Source of the DNA: a virus
DNA length: 25,617 bases
Reading direction: 5' to 3' (one strand)
IMG/VR virus record: IMGVR_UViG_3300044618_000117
Location: 1-25,617 of that record
The notes under the pieces are model-generated. The model did no database searches. It had not been told where the DNA came from and was given only the letters and a program-made list of their open reading frames with translations. The position numbers and the translations under genes were made by a program. Positions 3,893 to 11,913 of the stretch are shown piece by piece (positions within the stretch are counted from its first letter, which is position 1; each line of letters begins with the position of its first letter).

Positions 3893-5270
3893 CATCAACT
3901 ACACGCCGCCGCCCACGGGCAAACAGTTCATGGCCTCGGACGCCAAGATGCGCGTCCTCATGGGGCCAGTGGGTTCGGGCAAGTCCGTCACCTCCAGCTT
4001 TGAGATCGTGCGCAGGGCGTCCATGCAGGAACCCAACGCGCAGGGTATCAGGAAGACCCGAGCGGCCATCGTGCGGGAAACCGCCCGCCAGTTACAGGAC
4101 ACGACCATCAAGACGTTCCTCGACTGGTTCCCGCCGGGTGTGTGCGGGCAGTACATGCGCACCACCAAGACCTATTTCTTCAAGGTGGGGGACGTGGAGT
4201 GCGAGATCATGTTCCGGGCGCTGGACGACGCTGATGACGTTGCCAACTTGAACTCGCTGGAGTTGTCCTTCGCATGGTTCAACGAGTGCCGGGACATCCA
4301 CCCTGACATCATGGACGCCATGTCCAAACGTATTGGGCGATTCCCGTCGGCCAAGGACGGCGGGCCGACGTGGCACGGCATGTGGGGCGACACCAACCCG
4401 CCGACGATGGACGGCTGGTGGTACTACCAGATGGAAGGGCTTGACCCCAAGGACGGCGTGTCACCCAACAACAACGGGTGGGATGTGTTCCGGCAACCGT
4501 CGGGGCGCAGTCCCTACGCCGAGAACATTGAGAATCTGCCGGATGGGTACTACGACACTCAAGGCCGCAGCGAGGAGTACATCCGGGTTTACATCGACGG
4601 CGAGTACGGCCTCAGTTCAGCCGGTATGCCGGTGTACAAGTACTTCCGGCCTGACTACCACATGGCGAAGGATCGCCTGCGGGCCATCGTGAACGGGGTG
4701 CGGCCCATCGTCATCGGTATGGACTTAGGGTTAACCCCAGCAGCGGTGCTCGGTCAGCAAGACCCACGAGGGCGGGCGCTGATACTTGACGAGGCTGTCT
4801 CGTTTGACATGGGCATCCAGCGGTTCATCCGCACCATGCTCAAGCCGTTGCTGTACGAGCGGTACCCCGGCTCCCCGGTTCTCATCGTCGTTGACCCAGC
4901 GGGCGTGCAGCGGGCGCAGACTGACGAGCGCAGCGTGGTGGACATCATCAAGGCCGAGGGGATGCGTGTCATCCCGGCCAGAACCAACAGCATCTCGGCA
5001 CGCATCAACGCCGTGGACGAGTACCTCATGCGGCAGGTGGACGGCGACCCGGCGTTCCTCGTTGACCCACGCTGCACGCAACTCAAAGCGGCCATGATGG
5101 GCGGCTACCGGTACAAGCCCAAGGGTGACGGCGACATCGACAAGAACAAGCACTCGCACGTGGCCGAGGCGCTCCAGTACCTGATGTTGCATATTGCCAA
5201 CGTCGGTGAGGGGCACGCGCTCCAGCAGCGCCGGGACGTTAAAAGAACTTCTGCTCTGGGCTGGACGTGA
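3882..5270 (+). CDS. terL: Large terminase subunit, ATPase and nuclease (462 aa)
   Basis: This is the packaging motor that pumps DNA into the prohead and cuts concatemers. Numbering from the ATG at 3882 (AAAGG six bases upstream; a GTG at 3855 would add nine residues), the Walker A motif GPVGSGKS is at residues 28-35. The Walker B/catalytic carboxylate is in WFNE with Glu135. The RNase H-like nuclease has Asp281 in IGMDLG, Asp338 in VVDPAG and Glu429 in SHVAEALQY, the usual third acidic position. The length is normal for a podovirus large terminase. It overlaps the upstream 89-aa gene by 11 nt and is followed by an intrinsic terminator. Confidence 0.95.
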   Translation: MALDINYTPPPTGKQFMASDAKMRVLMGPVGSGKSVTSSFEIVRRASMQEPNAQGIRKTRAAIVRETARQLQDTTIKTFLDWFPPGVCGQYMRTTKTYFFKVGDVECEIMFRALDDADDVANLNSLELSFAWFNECRDIHPDIMDAMSKRIGRFPSAKDGGPTWHGMWGDTNPPTMDGWWYYQMEGLDPKDGVSPNNNGWDVFRQPSGRSPYAENIENLPDGYYDTQGRSEEYIRVYIDGEYGLSSAGMPVYKYFRPDYHMAKDRLRAIVNGVRPIVIGMDLGLTPAAVLGQQDPRGRALILDEAVSFDMGIQRFIRTMLKPLLYERYPGSPVLIVVDPAGVQRAQTDERSVVDIIKAEGMRVIPARTNSISARINAVDEYLMRQVDGDPAFLVDPRCTQLKAAMMGGYRYKPKGDGDIDKNKHSHVAEALQYLMLHIANVGEGHALQQRRDVKRTSALGWT

Positions 5271-5336
5271 TATGCTCACATCACTGCTCGCGCAGTTGTC
5301 TCCCTCCTCCCCCTCCCTGTTCGATTGGCAGGGTTT

Positions 5337-5372
5337 ACCCCCATCGAGGAAACTCTGGGGGTTTCTTTTTTC
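5337..5372 (+). terminator. Rho-independent terminator after the large terminase
   Basis: ACCCCCA (5337-5343) pairs with TGGGGGT (5356-5362). An additional GAG/CTC closes a GAAA tetraloop, and the stem is followed by TTTCTTTTTTC. It separates the packaging transcript from the head operon. A pyrimidine-rich tract lies just upstream at about 5299-5322. Confidence 0.85.
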
Positions 5373-5401
5373 TTGACAGCATGTATACTTGTTGGTAGAA
5401 C
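5373..5401 (+). promoter_or_regulatory. Candidate promoter of the head operon
   Basis: TTGACA (5373-5378) begins immediately after the terminator T-tract. A 17-nt spacer leads to TAGAAC (5396-5401). TATACT at 5384-5389 is a better -10 in isolation but has no matching -35. A hairpin-like CCTGT-CGA-ACAGG (5402-5414) lies right at the expected start and could be an operator. Confidence 0.5.
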
Positions 5402-5426
5402 CCTGTCGAACAGGTAAGGAGCGACC

Positions 5427-6092
5427 ATGAAATGTAGCCAGTCGAAGCCGTTTACGATGACATCCACCAACGCGAAGATGGGTGGCCCAGCCGTCAGGTC
5501 TTACGAAAAGGGCGGAATAGTGGAGGGGCCGAACCCCAATATCGACGACGACACGCGAGAACGCGCACGGCGGTATGTCGATGACAGCGGCGGCTCACGG
5601 ATGTCTGCAAGCTCCAGCAGGGCCGCAAGCCCAGCGCCCAAAGTAGTCACCAAGGAAGAACTGGCGAAATCCGGTATGTCTTTGCGGGACTACATGAACA
5701 AGCAGCAGGGGCTTACACGTAGGGGCGCTCCCGCCGCTGACACTCCCAACGCCTACGGCAAAGAGCAGCAGTACCAGAGAGCGCAAGAAGCCGCGCAATC
5801 CCCAGAGGCCAAAGCGCGGCGTCGGGCGCAAGAGCAGTCGCAGGCGCTGGAAGGTTCTTACCCCCTTGAAAACATTGTGGGCGGAGCGGCTACCGCTGGT
5901 ATCAAAACCGTTGCCAAATTGGCCCAAAATCTAGCCAATCGAGGCGGCGGGGCTAAAGCCGTAGTTAAGCGGCTGGAGCGCGTAGAGCCGACTTTCCGCG
6001 AAAGAGAATTGGAAATTATCAAGGAAGTACCACGGGAACTCTCAGGACGCGCCAAACAATTGGCGTTGCCAGTACCCGTGAGAAAGAAATAA
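5427..6092 (+). CDS. Hypothetical protein with KGG motif upstream of portal (221 aa)
   Basis: AAGGAG seven bases before the ATG marks the start. The N-terminus contains Y-E-KGG-I-V (residues 26-32), a short motif common in small phage proteins and also present in the 49-aa protein at 22258-22407. The middle (about 45-145) is low complexity: Ser, Ala, Gln and Arg rich, with charged helical stretches (KARRRAQEQSQALEG). A short Gly/Ala-rich, weakly hydrophobic segment (NIVGGAATAGIKTVAKLAQNLA) is near 150-170, followed by a basic tail. It stops directly against the portal ATG. An internal head or DNA-associated protein is plausible; no family is recognised. Confidence 0.7.
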   Translation: MKCSQSKPFTMTSTNAKMGGPAVRSYEKGGIVEGPNPNIDDDTRERARRYVDDSGGSRMSASSSRAASPAPKVVTKEELAKSGMSLRDYMNKQQGLTRRGAPAADTPNAYGKEQQYQRAQEAAQSPEAKARRRAQEQSQALEGSYPLENIVGGAATAGIKTVAKLAQNLANRGGGAKAVVKRLERVEPTFRERELEIIKEVPRELSGRAKQLALPVPVRKK

Positions 6093-8159
6093 ATGGCCGG
6101 ACTGACATTCCTGCGAGTCGTATCGAACTCTGAACTTGCTCGGCAAGAGCGAGAGGTTTCGGATCGTGCTTTGCAAGAGCGACAGAATCAGCCCGTCATC
6201 CTCGGCTTGGCCGGGTACCTGCGCCAGTGCTGGGATGTTGCCCAGATGGCGAAGAAGCCCATCGAGTACATCATGCTGCGTGCGCTGCGACAGCGCAACG
6301 GCCAGTACGACGCAGACAAGCTGCAACAGATTCGTGGACAGGGCGGCTCCGAGATTTACATGATGATCACGGAAGTCAAGTGCCGCGCTGCGGAGTCTTG
6401 GTTGCGGGACATCTTGCTTGACAATGGCTCCCCGCCGTGGGACTTGCAGGCCACACCCATCCCTGACCTCAGCCCAGCGCAGACCAAGGACGTGCAGGCC
6501 ATCTTCGCCGAGCGCGTGATGAAGATGATCGAGGAGTACGGCAAGGCCCCCACTCGGGAGGAGATGGCCGAGATGCGCGAGGCGGTCGGCCAAGATTTTC
6601 GTTTTGCTGTCCTGCAACAAGCACAGATGCGTGCCGACCGGATGAAGGTCAAGATTCAAGACCAGTTCGCCCAAGGCGGCTGGGAGTCATCCTTCAACGA
6701 TTTCATCACCGACCTTGTGACGTTCCCTGCGGCGTTCATCAAGGGGCCGGTTGTGCGCCGCCAGCGGGCGCTGGGGTGGAAGACCAACGCGCAAGGCCAG
6801 ACTGTGGTCGAACCCATTGAGCGCCTTGGGCCGGAGTACGAGCGGGTCGATCCGTTCTACATCTACCCCGAGCCGGGGATCAGCACGATCAACGAAGGCT
6901 ACCTGTTCGAGTACCACCCCCTGAGTCGGATGCAACTGTCCGATCTCATCGGCGTTCCGGGCTACGACGAAGACGCCATCCGCAAGGTGTTGGAGATTGG
7001 CAACGGCCAATCGTGGATCAATCAGGACGTGGAGCTTCAGAAGGACGAGGAGGAGCGCAAGTACTACTCGTACATGAAGCCGACCACCGAGTTCGATGCT
7101 CTGGAGTTCTGGGGCAAAGTCAGCGGCAAGATGCTGCGCGAGTGGGGTCTGACCGAGGAAGACGTGCCTGATGAGGCCCGCGAGTACGACGCCAACGTCT
7201 GGATGGTGGGCAACTACGTCATCAAGGCGGTGCTCAACTATGACCCGCTGGGCGAGAAGCCCTACGCCAAGACTTCGTTCATCAAGTGCCCCGGCGCGTT
7301 CTGGGGCAAAGCCATACCCGAGATCATCGAAGACTTGCAGGGCGTGTGCAACGCCGCTGCCCGTGCGCTGGTCAACAACATGGGTATCTCCAGCGGCCCA
7401 CAGGTCGAGGTCAACGTGGAGCGCCTGCCGCCCAACGAGGACATCACCCAGTTGACGCCTTGGAAAATCTGGCAGACTATCAACGACCCCGTGGGTTCGA
7501 GCGCACCGGCTATCCGGTTCACGCAGCCCGACTCGCGGGCGACTGAACTCATGGGCGTGTACGAGAAGTTTAGCCGCTTGGCGGACGATCACTCGGGCAT
7601 CCCGGCCTACGTCTATGGCGACCTAAATGTGCAGGGCGCTGGGCGTACTTCATCCGGCCTGTCCATGCTGATGGGCGCGGCGGGCAAGGGTATCCGCCAA
7701 GTCGTGATGCACATTGACACAGATGTCGTGAAGCCCATCGTGCTGCGCCAGTTTGTGTACAACATGCGGTACGATGAGGATGAGTCCATCAAGGGCGACG
7801 TTGAAGTTCTTGCTAGGGGCGCGATTAACCTCGCGGTCAAGGAGACTGTCAACATCCGCCGCATCGAATTTCTCAATGCAACCGCCAACCCGATTGATCT
7901 TGAGATCATCGGCAAGGAGGGACGTGCCAGTATCCTTCGGGAGATCGCAAAAGGGTTGCAAATGTCCGTGGAGGACGTTGTTCCGTCTCGGGAGAAGGAA
8001 GGGTATACCGGTCGTATCACCGCACGGGCTGCGATGGCCGCTGCACAGCAGCAGGCACAGCAACCCCAAGGTGGCGCACCGCAAGGCCCTGACGGCTCTC
8101 CCAAGGGCGGGATGGAGGCCAATACGGTACAGAGTCGTGTAAGTGGGATGGCGGCATGA
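6093..8159 (+). CDS. Portal protein (688 aa)
   Basis: The portal forms the dodecameric ring at one capsid vertex through which DNA enters and leaves and to which the tail attaches. The assignment rests on its place after terminase and before scaffold and coat, the large size typical of podovirus portals, and family-like segments. An early helical region carries RGQGGSEIYMMITEVKCRA. Mid-protein there are YERVDPFYIYPEP and SFIKCPGAFWGKAIPEI. Near residues 500-540 there is a Gly-rich IPAYVYGD followed by RTSSGLSMLM. The C-terminus is Gln/Gly/Pro rich, as in portals with a flexible tail. The ATG follows the previous stop without a gap. It overlaps the next gene by ATGA. Confidence 0.9.
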   Translation: MAGLTFLRVVSNSELARQEREVSDRALQERQNQPVILGLAGYLRQCWDVAQMAKKPIEYIMLRALRQRNGQYDADKLQQIRGQGGSEIYMMITEVKCRAAESWLRDILLDNGSPPWDLQATPIPDLSPAQTKDVQAIFAERVMKMIEEYGKAPTREEMAEMREAVGQDFRFAVLQQAQMRADRMKVKIQDQFAQGGWESSFNDFITDLVTFPAAFIKGPVVRRQRALGWKTNAQGQTVVEPIERLGPEYERVDPFYIYPEPGISTINEGYLFEYHPLSRMQLSDLIGVPGYDEDAIRKVLEIGNGQSWINQDVELQKDEEERKYYSYMKPTTEFDALEFWGKVSGKMLREWGLTEEDVPDEAREYDANVWMVGNYVIKAVLNYDPLGEKPYAKTSFIKCPGAFWGKAIPEIIEDLQGVCNAAARALVNNMGISSGPQVEVNVERLPPNEDITQLTPWKIWQTINDPVGSSAPAIRFTQPDSRATELMGVYEKFSRLADDHSGIPAYVYGDLNVQGAGRTSSGLSMLMGAAGKGIRQVVMHIDTDVVKPIVLRQFVYNMRYDEDESIKGDVEVLARGAINLAVKETVNIRRIEFLNATANPIDLEIIGKEGRASILREIAKGLQMSVEDVVPSREKEGYTGRITARAAMAAAQQQAQQPQGGAPQGPDGSPKGGMEANTVQSRVSGMAA

Positions 8160-8371
8160 TTAAGCCTGAGCCACACATCATCAAAGGACTGGCGCAAGCT
8201 GTCCGGCAACACCCAGAACTTCTGGCGTGGATGGAAGGTGTGCTCGCGCATGAGATGAAGCGTCTCCCGTATGCGGTTGACAATCCGGCAGTGTTTCAGG
8301 GGCGCTGTCAGATTGTGGTCGAACTCATTGAGTTCGCTAAAAACACCCCTGCTATAGCGGCAAAGTTATGA
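8156..8371 (+). CDS. Small helical protein coupled to portal (71 aa)
   Basis: The start overlaps the portal stop (ATGA), so translation is coupled. The sequence is almost entirely helical: GLAQAVRQHPELLAWMEGVLAHEMKRL, then NPAVFQGRCQIVVELIEFAK. Proteins of this size and pattern (a helix ending in a Leu-Pro turn, then QGRxQxxxEL) recur directly after portal genes in podoviruses, from memory. The function is unknown. The fixed position suggests a role in head assembly, such as assisting portal or scaffold, at portal-like amounts. Confidence 0.7.
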   Translation: MIKPEPHIIKGLAQAVRQHPELLAWMEGVLAHEMKRLPYAVDNPAVFQGRCQIVVELIEFAKNTPAIAAKL

Positions 8372-8417
8372 TGCAACTCGCCGTCTTTAATCACGCACAC
8401 CAATAGGAGCGTTCAAC

Positions 8418-9452
8418 ATGGCAATCCCAGAGCAAATTCGCAAACAGACCGAGGCAGTTCAGGAGTTGTACAAGCAACTCAACACGGACGACAACACAGG
8501 CGCAGCAACACAGGCTGCTGCCGATGGCACCGTCACGCCCGTTGAAAACAATGGCAACCAGAACTACGCCGACGAGAATCCTGCCCCGAATAATGCCGCT
8601 CCGGCACCCACCAATGAGCAGAAACCGGGTGCCGACAATGTGCCGGATGAAACTGTTACCCAGAAGTACCGAACACTTCAGGGTATGTACAACGCCGAAG
8701 TCCCCCGTCTGCACCAGCAGAACCGGGAGATGCAGCAGCGAGTCCAGCAGATGGAACAGTTGCTTGCTTCGATGACTGCCACAAACCCCCAAGCTGCACC
8801 AGCAGCCGAGCGTCTGGTCACTGACCAAGATGTTCAGGATTATGGTGAGTCGATTGATATGATGCGCAAAGTGACCCGCGAGGAACTCGGGGCCGTCGCC
8901 CAGCGCATTGCATCTGTCGAAGCAACGCTGCGTCAAATGCAGGTGAATGTGGTACCACAGGTGCAAGCCGTGGCCCAACGCCAGCAGATGAGCGCAGAGC
9001 AAGCGTTCTGGGCTGACTTGTCTGCGAACGTCCCAAATTTCCGTCAGATCAACGACAACGCCGACTTCCAGTCGTGGCTGTTGGAGTTCGATCCGATGAC
9101 TGGGGTGACTCGGCAGACGTTCCTCGATGATGCCCAGCGGTCGCTCGACTCTCGGCGTGTCGTCAGTTTTTTCCGCACTTGGCTCGCGTCCACTGGACAA
9201 GCCGCCGTTGCTCAATCCACTGGGAACTCTCCTAACTCTGAGTTGGAGAAACAGGTTTCCCCCGGTCGCTCACGCAGCACCGGAACCCCTGTATCCGCCA
9301 ACCAAGGCAAGACCTACAGCCCTGCTGACATCCAGAAGTTTTTCGACGATGTTCGTTCCGGGAAGTACAAAGGCCGAGAGCAGGAGCGTTCCCGAATCGA
9401 ACGCGATATTTTCGCTGCCCAGCGAGAAAACCGCATTACCGCAAATGCCTGA
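8418..9452 (+). CDS. Capsid scaffolding protein (344 aa)
   Basis: The scaffold guides coat assembly and then leaves or is degraded. The evidence is its position between portal and coat and its composition. An Ala/Asn/Pro/Gln-rich disordered N-terminus (about 25-75) is followed by the characteristic YRTLQGMYNAEVPRL. A Gln-rich coiled coil (about 95-120) comes next, then a second helical region (170-210). The C-terminus is strongly charged and basic (KFFDDVRSGKYKGREQERSRIERD), suited to binding coat subunits. TAGGAG precedes the ATG. Confidence 0.85.
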   Translation: MAIPEQIRKQTEAVQELYKQLNTDDNTGAATQAAADGTVTPVENNGNQNYADENPAPNNAAPAPTNEQKPGADNVPDETVTQKYRTLQGMYNAEVPRLHQQNREMQQRVQQMEQLLASMTATNPQAAPAAERLVTDQDVQDYGESIDMMRKVTREELGAVAQRIASVEATLRQMQVNVVPQVQAVAQRQQMSAEQAFWADLSANVPNFRQINDNADFQSWLLEFDPMTGVTRQTFLDDAQRSLDSRRVVSFFRTWLASTGQAAVAQSTGNSPNSELEKQVSPGRSRSTGTPVSANQGKTYSPADIQKFFDDVRSGKYKGREQERSRIERDIFAAQRENRITANA

Positions 9453-9468
9453 TTAAAGGAGTTACATC

Positions 9469-10392
9469 ATGTCTTATCCCGTCGCCCCCGGTCGCCCGAA
9501 TTACAGCGGCAACTTTATCCCCGAAATCTGGTCGGGCAAACTGATCGAGAATTTCTACGACGCCACCGTGCTCGCAGCGATCTCGAACACCGACTACGAA
9601 GGTGAAATCCGCCAGTACGGCGACACCGTGAATATCCGCACTACGCCGGAGATCACCATCCGCGACTACGTGAAGGGCCAAACCCTGACCGTGGAAAATC
9701 CTGACAAGCCGAAAATCCAGTTGGTCATTGACAAGGGCGAATACTTTGCCTGCGTCGAAGACGATGTGGACAAGGTTCAGTCGGACATCAACCTGATGGA
9801 CACTTGGACGAAGGACGCTTCCGAGCGTATGAAGATCAAGATCGACCAGCGCGTGTTGACCGACATCCTGCCCGGTATCGCTGCGACCAACAAAGGTCTG
9901 ACCGCTGGTGAGCAGTCTGCCTCGTTCAACCTCGGCACCACTGCCGCTCCGCTGACCGTGACCAAGGACGGCGCTTCCAGCACCACCTCCATCGTTGACC
10001 TGTTGGTCGATCTGGGCACCGTGCTGGACGAGGCCAATGCCCCTGAAGGCGACCGCTTCGTGGTCATCCCTGCCAAGATGGCTGGCTTGATCAAGAAGTC
10101 CGAACTGAAGGACGCTTCGCTCACCGGCGACAGCATGTCCATCGTTCGCAATGGCCGTCTGGGTATGGTTGATCGCTTCACCATCTACGTCAGCCACAAC
10201 CTTGCCGTGTCCGCTGGCAAGTACAACATCATCGCCGGTCACAAGATGGGCTTCACGTTCGCATCGCAGATGACGAACATGGAAACCATCCGTTCCGAGT
10301 CTACCTTCGGCAACATCGTCCGTGGCCTTCAGGTCTACGGTTACAAAGTTGTCAAAGGCGAGGCTCTGTCCACCGCCGTCGTCAGCTTCTAA
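9469..10392 (+). CDS. Major capsid protein (307 aa)
   Basis: This is the icosahedral shell subunit, probably HK97-fold. It follows the scaffold gene by 16 nt with a strong AAAGGAG. The N-terminus FIPEIWSGKLIENFYDATVLA, a central GDTVNIRTTPEITIRDY and the Asp-rich KGEYFACVEDDVDKVQ are typical of podovirus coat proteins. The C-terminal part contains VVIPAKMAGLI, GMVDRFTIYVSHNL and MTNMETIRSESTFGNIVRGLQVYGYKVV, matching the usual late P-domain/A-domain order. A UUCG hairpin lies just after the stop. High expression is expected. Confidence 0.92.
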   Translation: MSYPVAPGRPNYSGNFIPEIWSGKLIENFYDATVLAAISNTDYEGEIRQYGDTVNIRTTPEITIRDYVKGQTLTVENPDKPKIQLVIDKGEYFACVEDDVDKVQSDINLMDTWTKDASERMKIKIDQRVLTDILPGIAATNKGLTAGEQSASFNLGTTAAPLTVTKDGASSTTSIVDLLVDLGTVLDEANAPEGDRFVVIPAKMAGLIKKSELKDASLTGDSMSIVRNGRLGMVDRFTIYVSHNLAVSAGKYNIIAGHKMGFTFASQMTNMETIRSESTFGNIVRGLQVYGYKVVKGEALSTAVVSF

Positions 10393-10397
10393 TGAAC

Positions 10398-10413
10398 AGG
10401 GGCTTCGGCCCCT
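10398..10413 (+). terminator. UUCG hairpin after the coat gene
   Basis: AGGGGC-TTCG-GCCCCT, a perfect 6-bp stem with a very stable UUCG loop six bases after the coat stop. The following TTCTCCCAT is a poor T-tract, so it may be a weak terminator or an mRNA 3' stabiliser rather than a full stop. Confidence 0.6.
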
Positions 10414-10442
10414 TCTCCCATAAACACTGAAAGGAAATCAAA

Positions 10443-10898
10443 ATGACTGCTTTTACCGACTCCCTTGGCTTCAATAAGGGTACCGCTGCGTACCCCGCGA
10501 ACGTCACCGACATCTCTAAGTTTCAGGTCGAACTGGACTTCGCTGCAATCATCGCTGCTCGTTCCGCTGCTGGCGTTGCCGCGCTGGCTGCGACTGACAC
10601 GCTGCAAGTGATTTCGCTACCTGCTGGTTCCATCGTTTTGTCGGCTGGCGTGAATGTAACCTCTGCGGAGACTACCAACACGACTGCTACCTTCGACCTT
10701 GGTTTCACAGGCGGTTCGCCATACGCTGCAAATGCGTATGCCAACGACGTTGCGTCTAACGCTACCGGCCTAAAAGCGGCTGATCTTGCAAACCCATCCG
10801 TTGTAGTTACTGCCGACACGATTGATCTTCTGCTCAATACCGCTGCTCCAGTTGACTGCGTGATGAATGTTTTTGCTATCGTTGCCAACGCCAACTAA
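10443..10898 (+). CDS. Putative capsid accessory or decoration protein (151 aa)
   Basis: A beta-rich, Ala/Thr/Val-rich protein directly downstream of the coat gene with its own ribosome site (AAAGGAAAT). The N-terminus AFTDSLGFNKGTAAYPANV is followed by LQVISLPAGSIVLSAGVNV and ATFDLGFTGGSPYAANAYANDV. This is the pattern of a family of phage virion proteins next to coat genes, in which a T-x-DLG-x-TGG loop recurs. It carries no membrane or catalytic motif. Decoration of the capsid or a minor head component is the likely role; the exact function is unproven. Confidence 0.75.
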   Translation: MTAFTDSLGFNKGTAAYPANVTDISKFQVELDFAAIIAARSAAGVAALAATDTLQVISLPAGSIVLSAGVNVTSAETTNTTATFDLGFTGGSPYAANAYANDVASNATGLKAADLANPSVVVTADTIDLLLNTAAPVDCVMNVFAIVANAN

Positions 10899-10903
10899 AC
10901 CTC

Positions 10904-10923
10904 GTGGGGGCTTCGGCCCCTAC
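10904..10923 (+). terminator. UUCG hairpin, second copy
   Basis: GTGGGGGC-TTCG-GCCCCTAC (one G-T wobble) lies between two capsid accessory genes, followed by TTCTAAAAGGAG. The downstream ribosome site is adjacent, so folding here also defines the 5' end of the next message. Confidence 0.55.
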
Positions 10924-10941
10924 TTCTAAAAGGAGAACATC

Positions 10942-11508
10942 ATGGGTGTTTATCGTGGTATTACGCAAGACAATGTGACGCTGAACGGGGGTACGGCTTA
11001 CAACCTAAACCTCGTCACTCCGTCCATTGGTGGGACTGCACTCGCTGCTACGGCGGCTGAGATCAACGCTGCGGCGGATGTGTCTACACGGCTCGTGTCG
11101 GCTACTGCTGCAACTCTGGCTGTGACTGTTGCCGATCACGACAGCAAGATCATCGTCTTGAATCGTGCTGCTGGGGTAACGGCGACATTGCCTGCTGCTA
11201 CTGGATCGGGGGCTGTGTTCCGGTTTGCAGTGGGCACTCTCGTAACGAGCAATAGCTACAAGGTTCAGGTTGCTGACGCTACCGATGTCATGTCGGGTTC
11301 GCTGTATCTGACTGATCAAGCTGCTGGTACGGGTACTGAATTCAGTACTACCACTACCAGTGACACGATCACAATGAACGGCAGCACAACTGGCGGTTTG
11401 GCCGGGGGTCTTTTCACGTTTGTTGATCTTGCAACGAACTTGTATGCGGTTCAGGGCAACCTCATCGCAACAGGTGCTGAGGCTACTCCGTTCAGCGCGG
11501 CAGTGTAA
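10942..11508 (+). CDS. Putative virion beta protein (188 aa)
   Basis: AAAGGAG precedes the ATG. The chain contains VTVADHDSKIIVLNRAAG, then TLPAATGSGAVFRFAVGT, then SNSYKVQVA and TTTTSDTITMNGSTTGG. This is a recognisable arrangement seen in phage structural proteins: LN-x-AAG, then TLP-ATGSG, then SDTITLNGSTTGG. A jelly-roll-like or head-decoration fold is likely. The C-terminus ends GAEATPFSAAV. Position between the coat and fibre genes supports an external capsid or head-fibre base role. No enzymatic motif is seen. Confidence 0.75.
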   Translation: MGVYRGITQDNVTLNGGTAYNLNLVTPSIGGTALAATAAEINAAADVSTRLVSATAATLAVTVADHDSKIIVLNRAAGVTATLPAATGSGAVFRFAVGTLVTSNSYKVQVADATDVMSGSLYLTDQAAGTGTEFSTTTTSDTITMNGSTTGGLAGGLFTFVDLATNLYAVQGNLIATGAEATPFSAAV

Positions 11509-11513
11509 ACTGG

Positions 11514-11534
11514 CAGGGGGCTTCGTGCCCCCTG
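11514..11534 (+). terminator. Hairpin with UUCGU loop, third of the series
   Basis: CAGGGGGC / GCCCCCTG, an 8-bp perfect stem closing a TTCGT loop, six bases after the preceding stop. It is followed by TTCACATAGGAG, so there is no long T-tract. The design is the same as the other two hairpins. Confidence 0.6.
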
Positions 11535-11552
11535 TTCACATAGGAGATTAGG

Positions 11553-11912
11553 ATGACAGCCAAGCGTATTCCGGCACTGACCGTATTGACCGGCGCACAG
11601 TCTGCGACGGACGACAAGCTCGTCATCTTTGATGCGACCGCCAACGAGACGAAGGCGATCACACGACAGGAACTTGCCAAGGGTTTGGCGGTTGACCTTG
11701 CTGGTATCCAGCGAGTACAAAATTTCACCGGCGACGGAAGCACAGTTGCTTTCACGCTGACCTACGATCCCGGCAATGAGAACAACACGCAGGTGTTTGT
11801 CAATGGGGTATACCAGCAAAAGAATACCTACGGTGTGAGCGGCACGACACTGACGTTCTCGCAAGCTCCGCCGTTGACTTCGACCATCGAAGTAATGATC
11901 CAGAGGGCCTGA
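11553..11912 (+). CDS. Fibre-associated adaptor protein (119 aa)
   Basis: GGAG lies before the ATG. The N-terminal half (MTAKRIPALTVLTGAQSATDDKLVIFDATANETKAITRQEL) resembles the short attachment segment found at the start of many phage fibre proteins. It is related in style to the MADKKISALTAAST start of the gene at 18979. The C-terminal half, QNFTGDGSTVAFTL, NNTQVFVNGVYQQKNTYGVSG and TTLTFSQAPP, is a small beta module seen repeatedly in phage fibres. So this is a minimal fibre: anchor plus one beta module. It is one nucleotide away from the large fibre gene that follows and probably works with it. Confidence 0.7.
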   Translation: MTAKRIPALTVLTGAQSATDDKLVIFDATANETKAITRQELAKGLAVDLAGIQRVQNFTGDGSTVAFTLTYDPGNENNTQVFVNGVYQQKNTYGVSGTTLTFSQAPPLTSTIEVMIQRA

Positions 11913-11913
11913 C

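Noticed and set aside
6687-7592. A 301-codon minus-strand frame opposite the portal
   Set aside because: A shadow of the portal coding frame; no ribosome site and no recognisable protein pattern.
8391-9215. A 274-codon minus-strand frame opposite the scaffold gene
   Set aside because: His/Leu/Val-rich shadow of the scaffold frame with no operon context.
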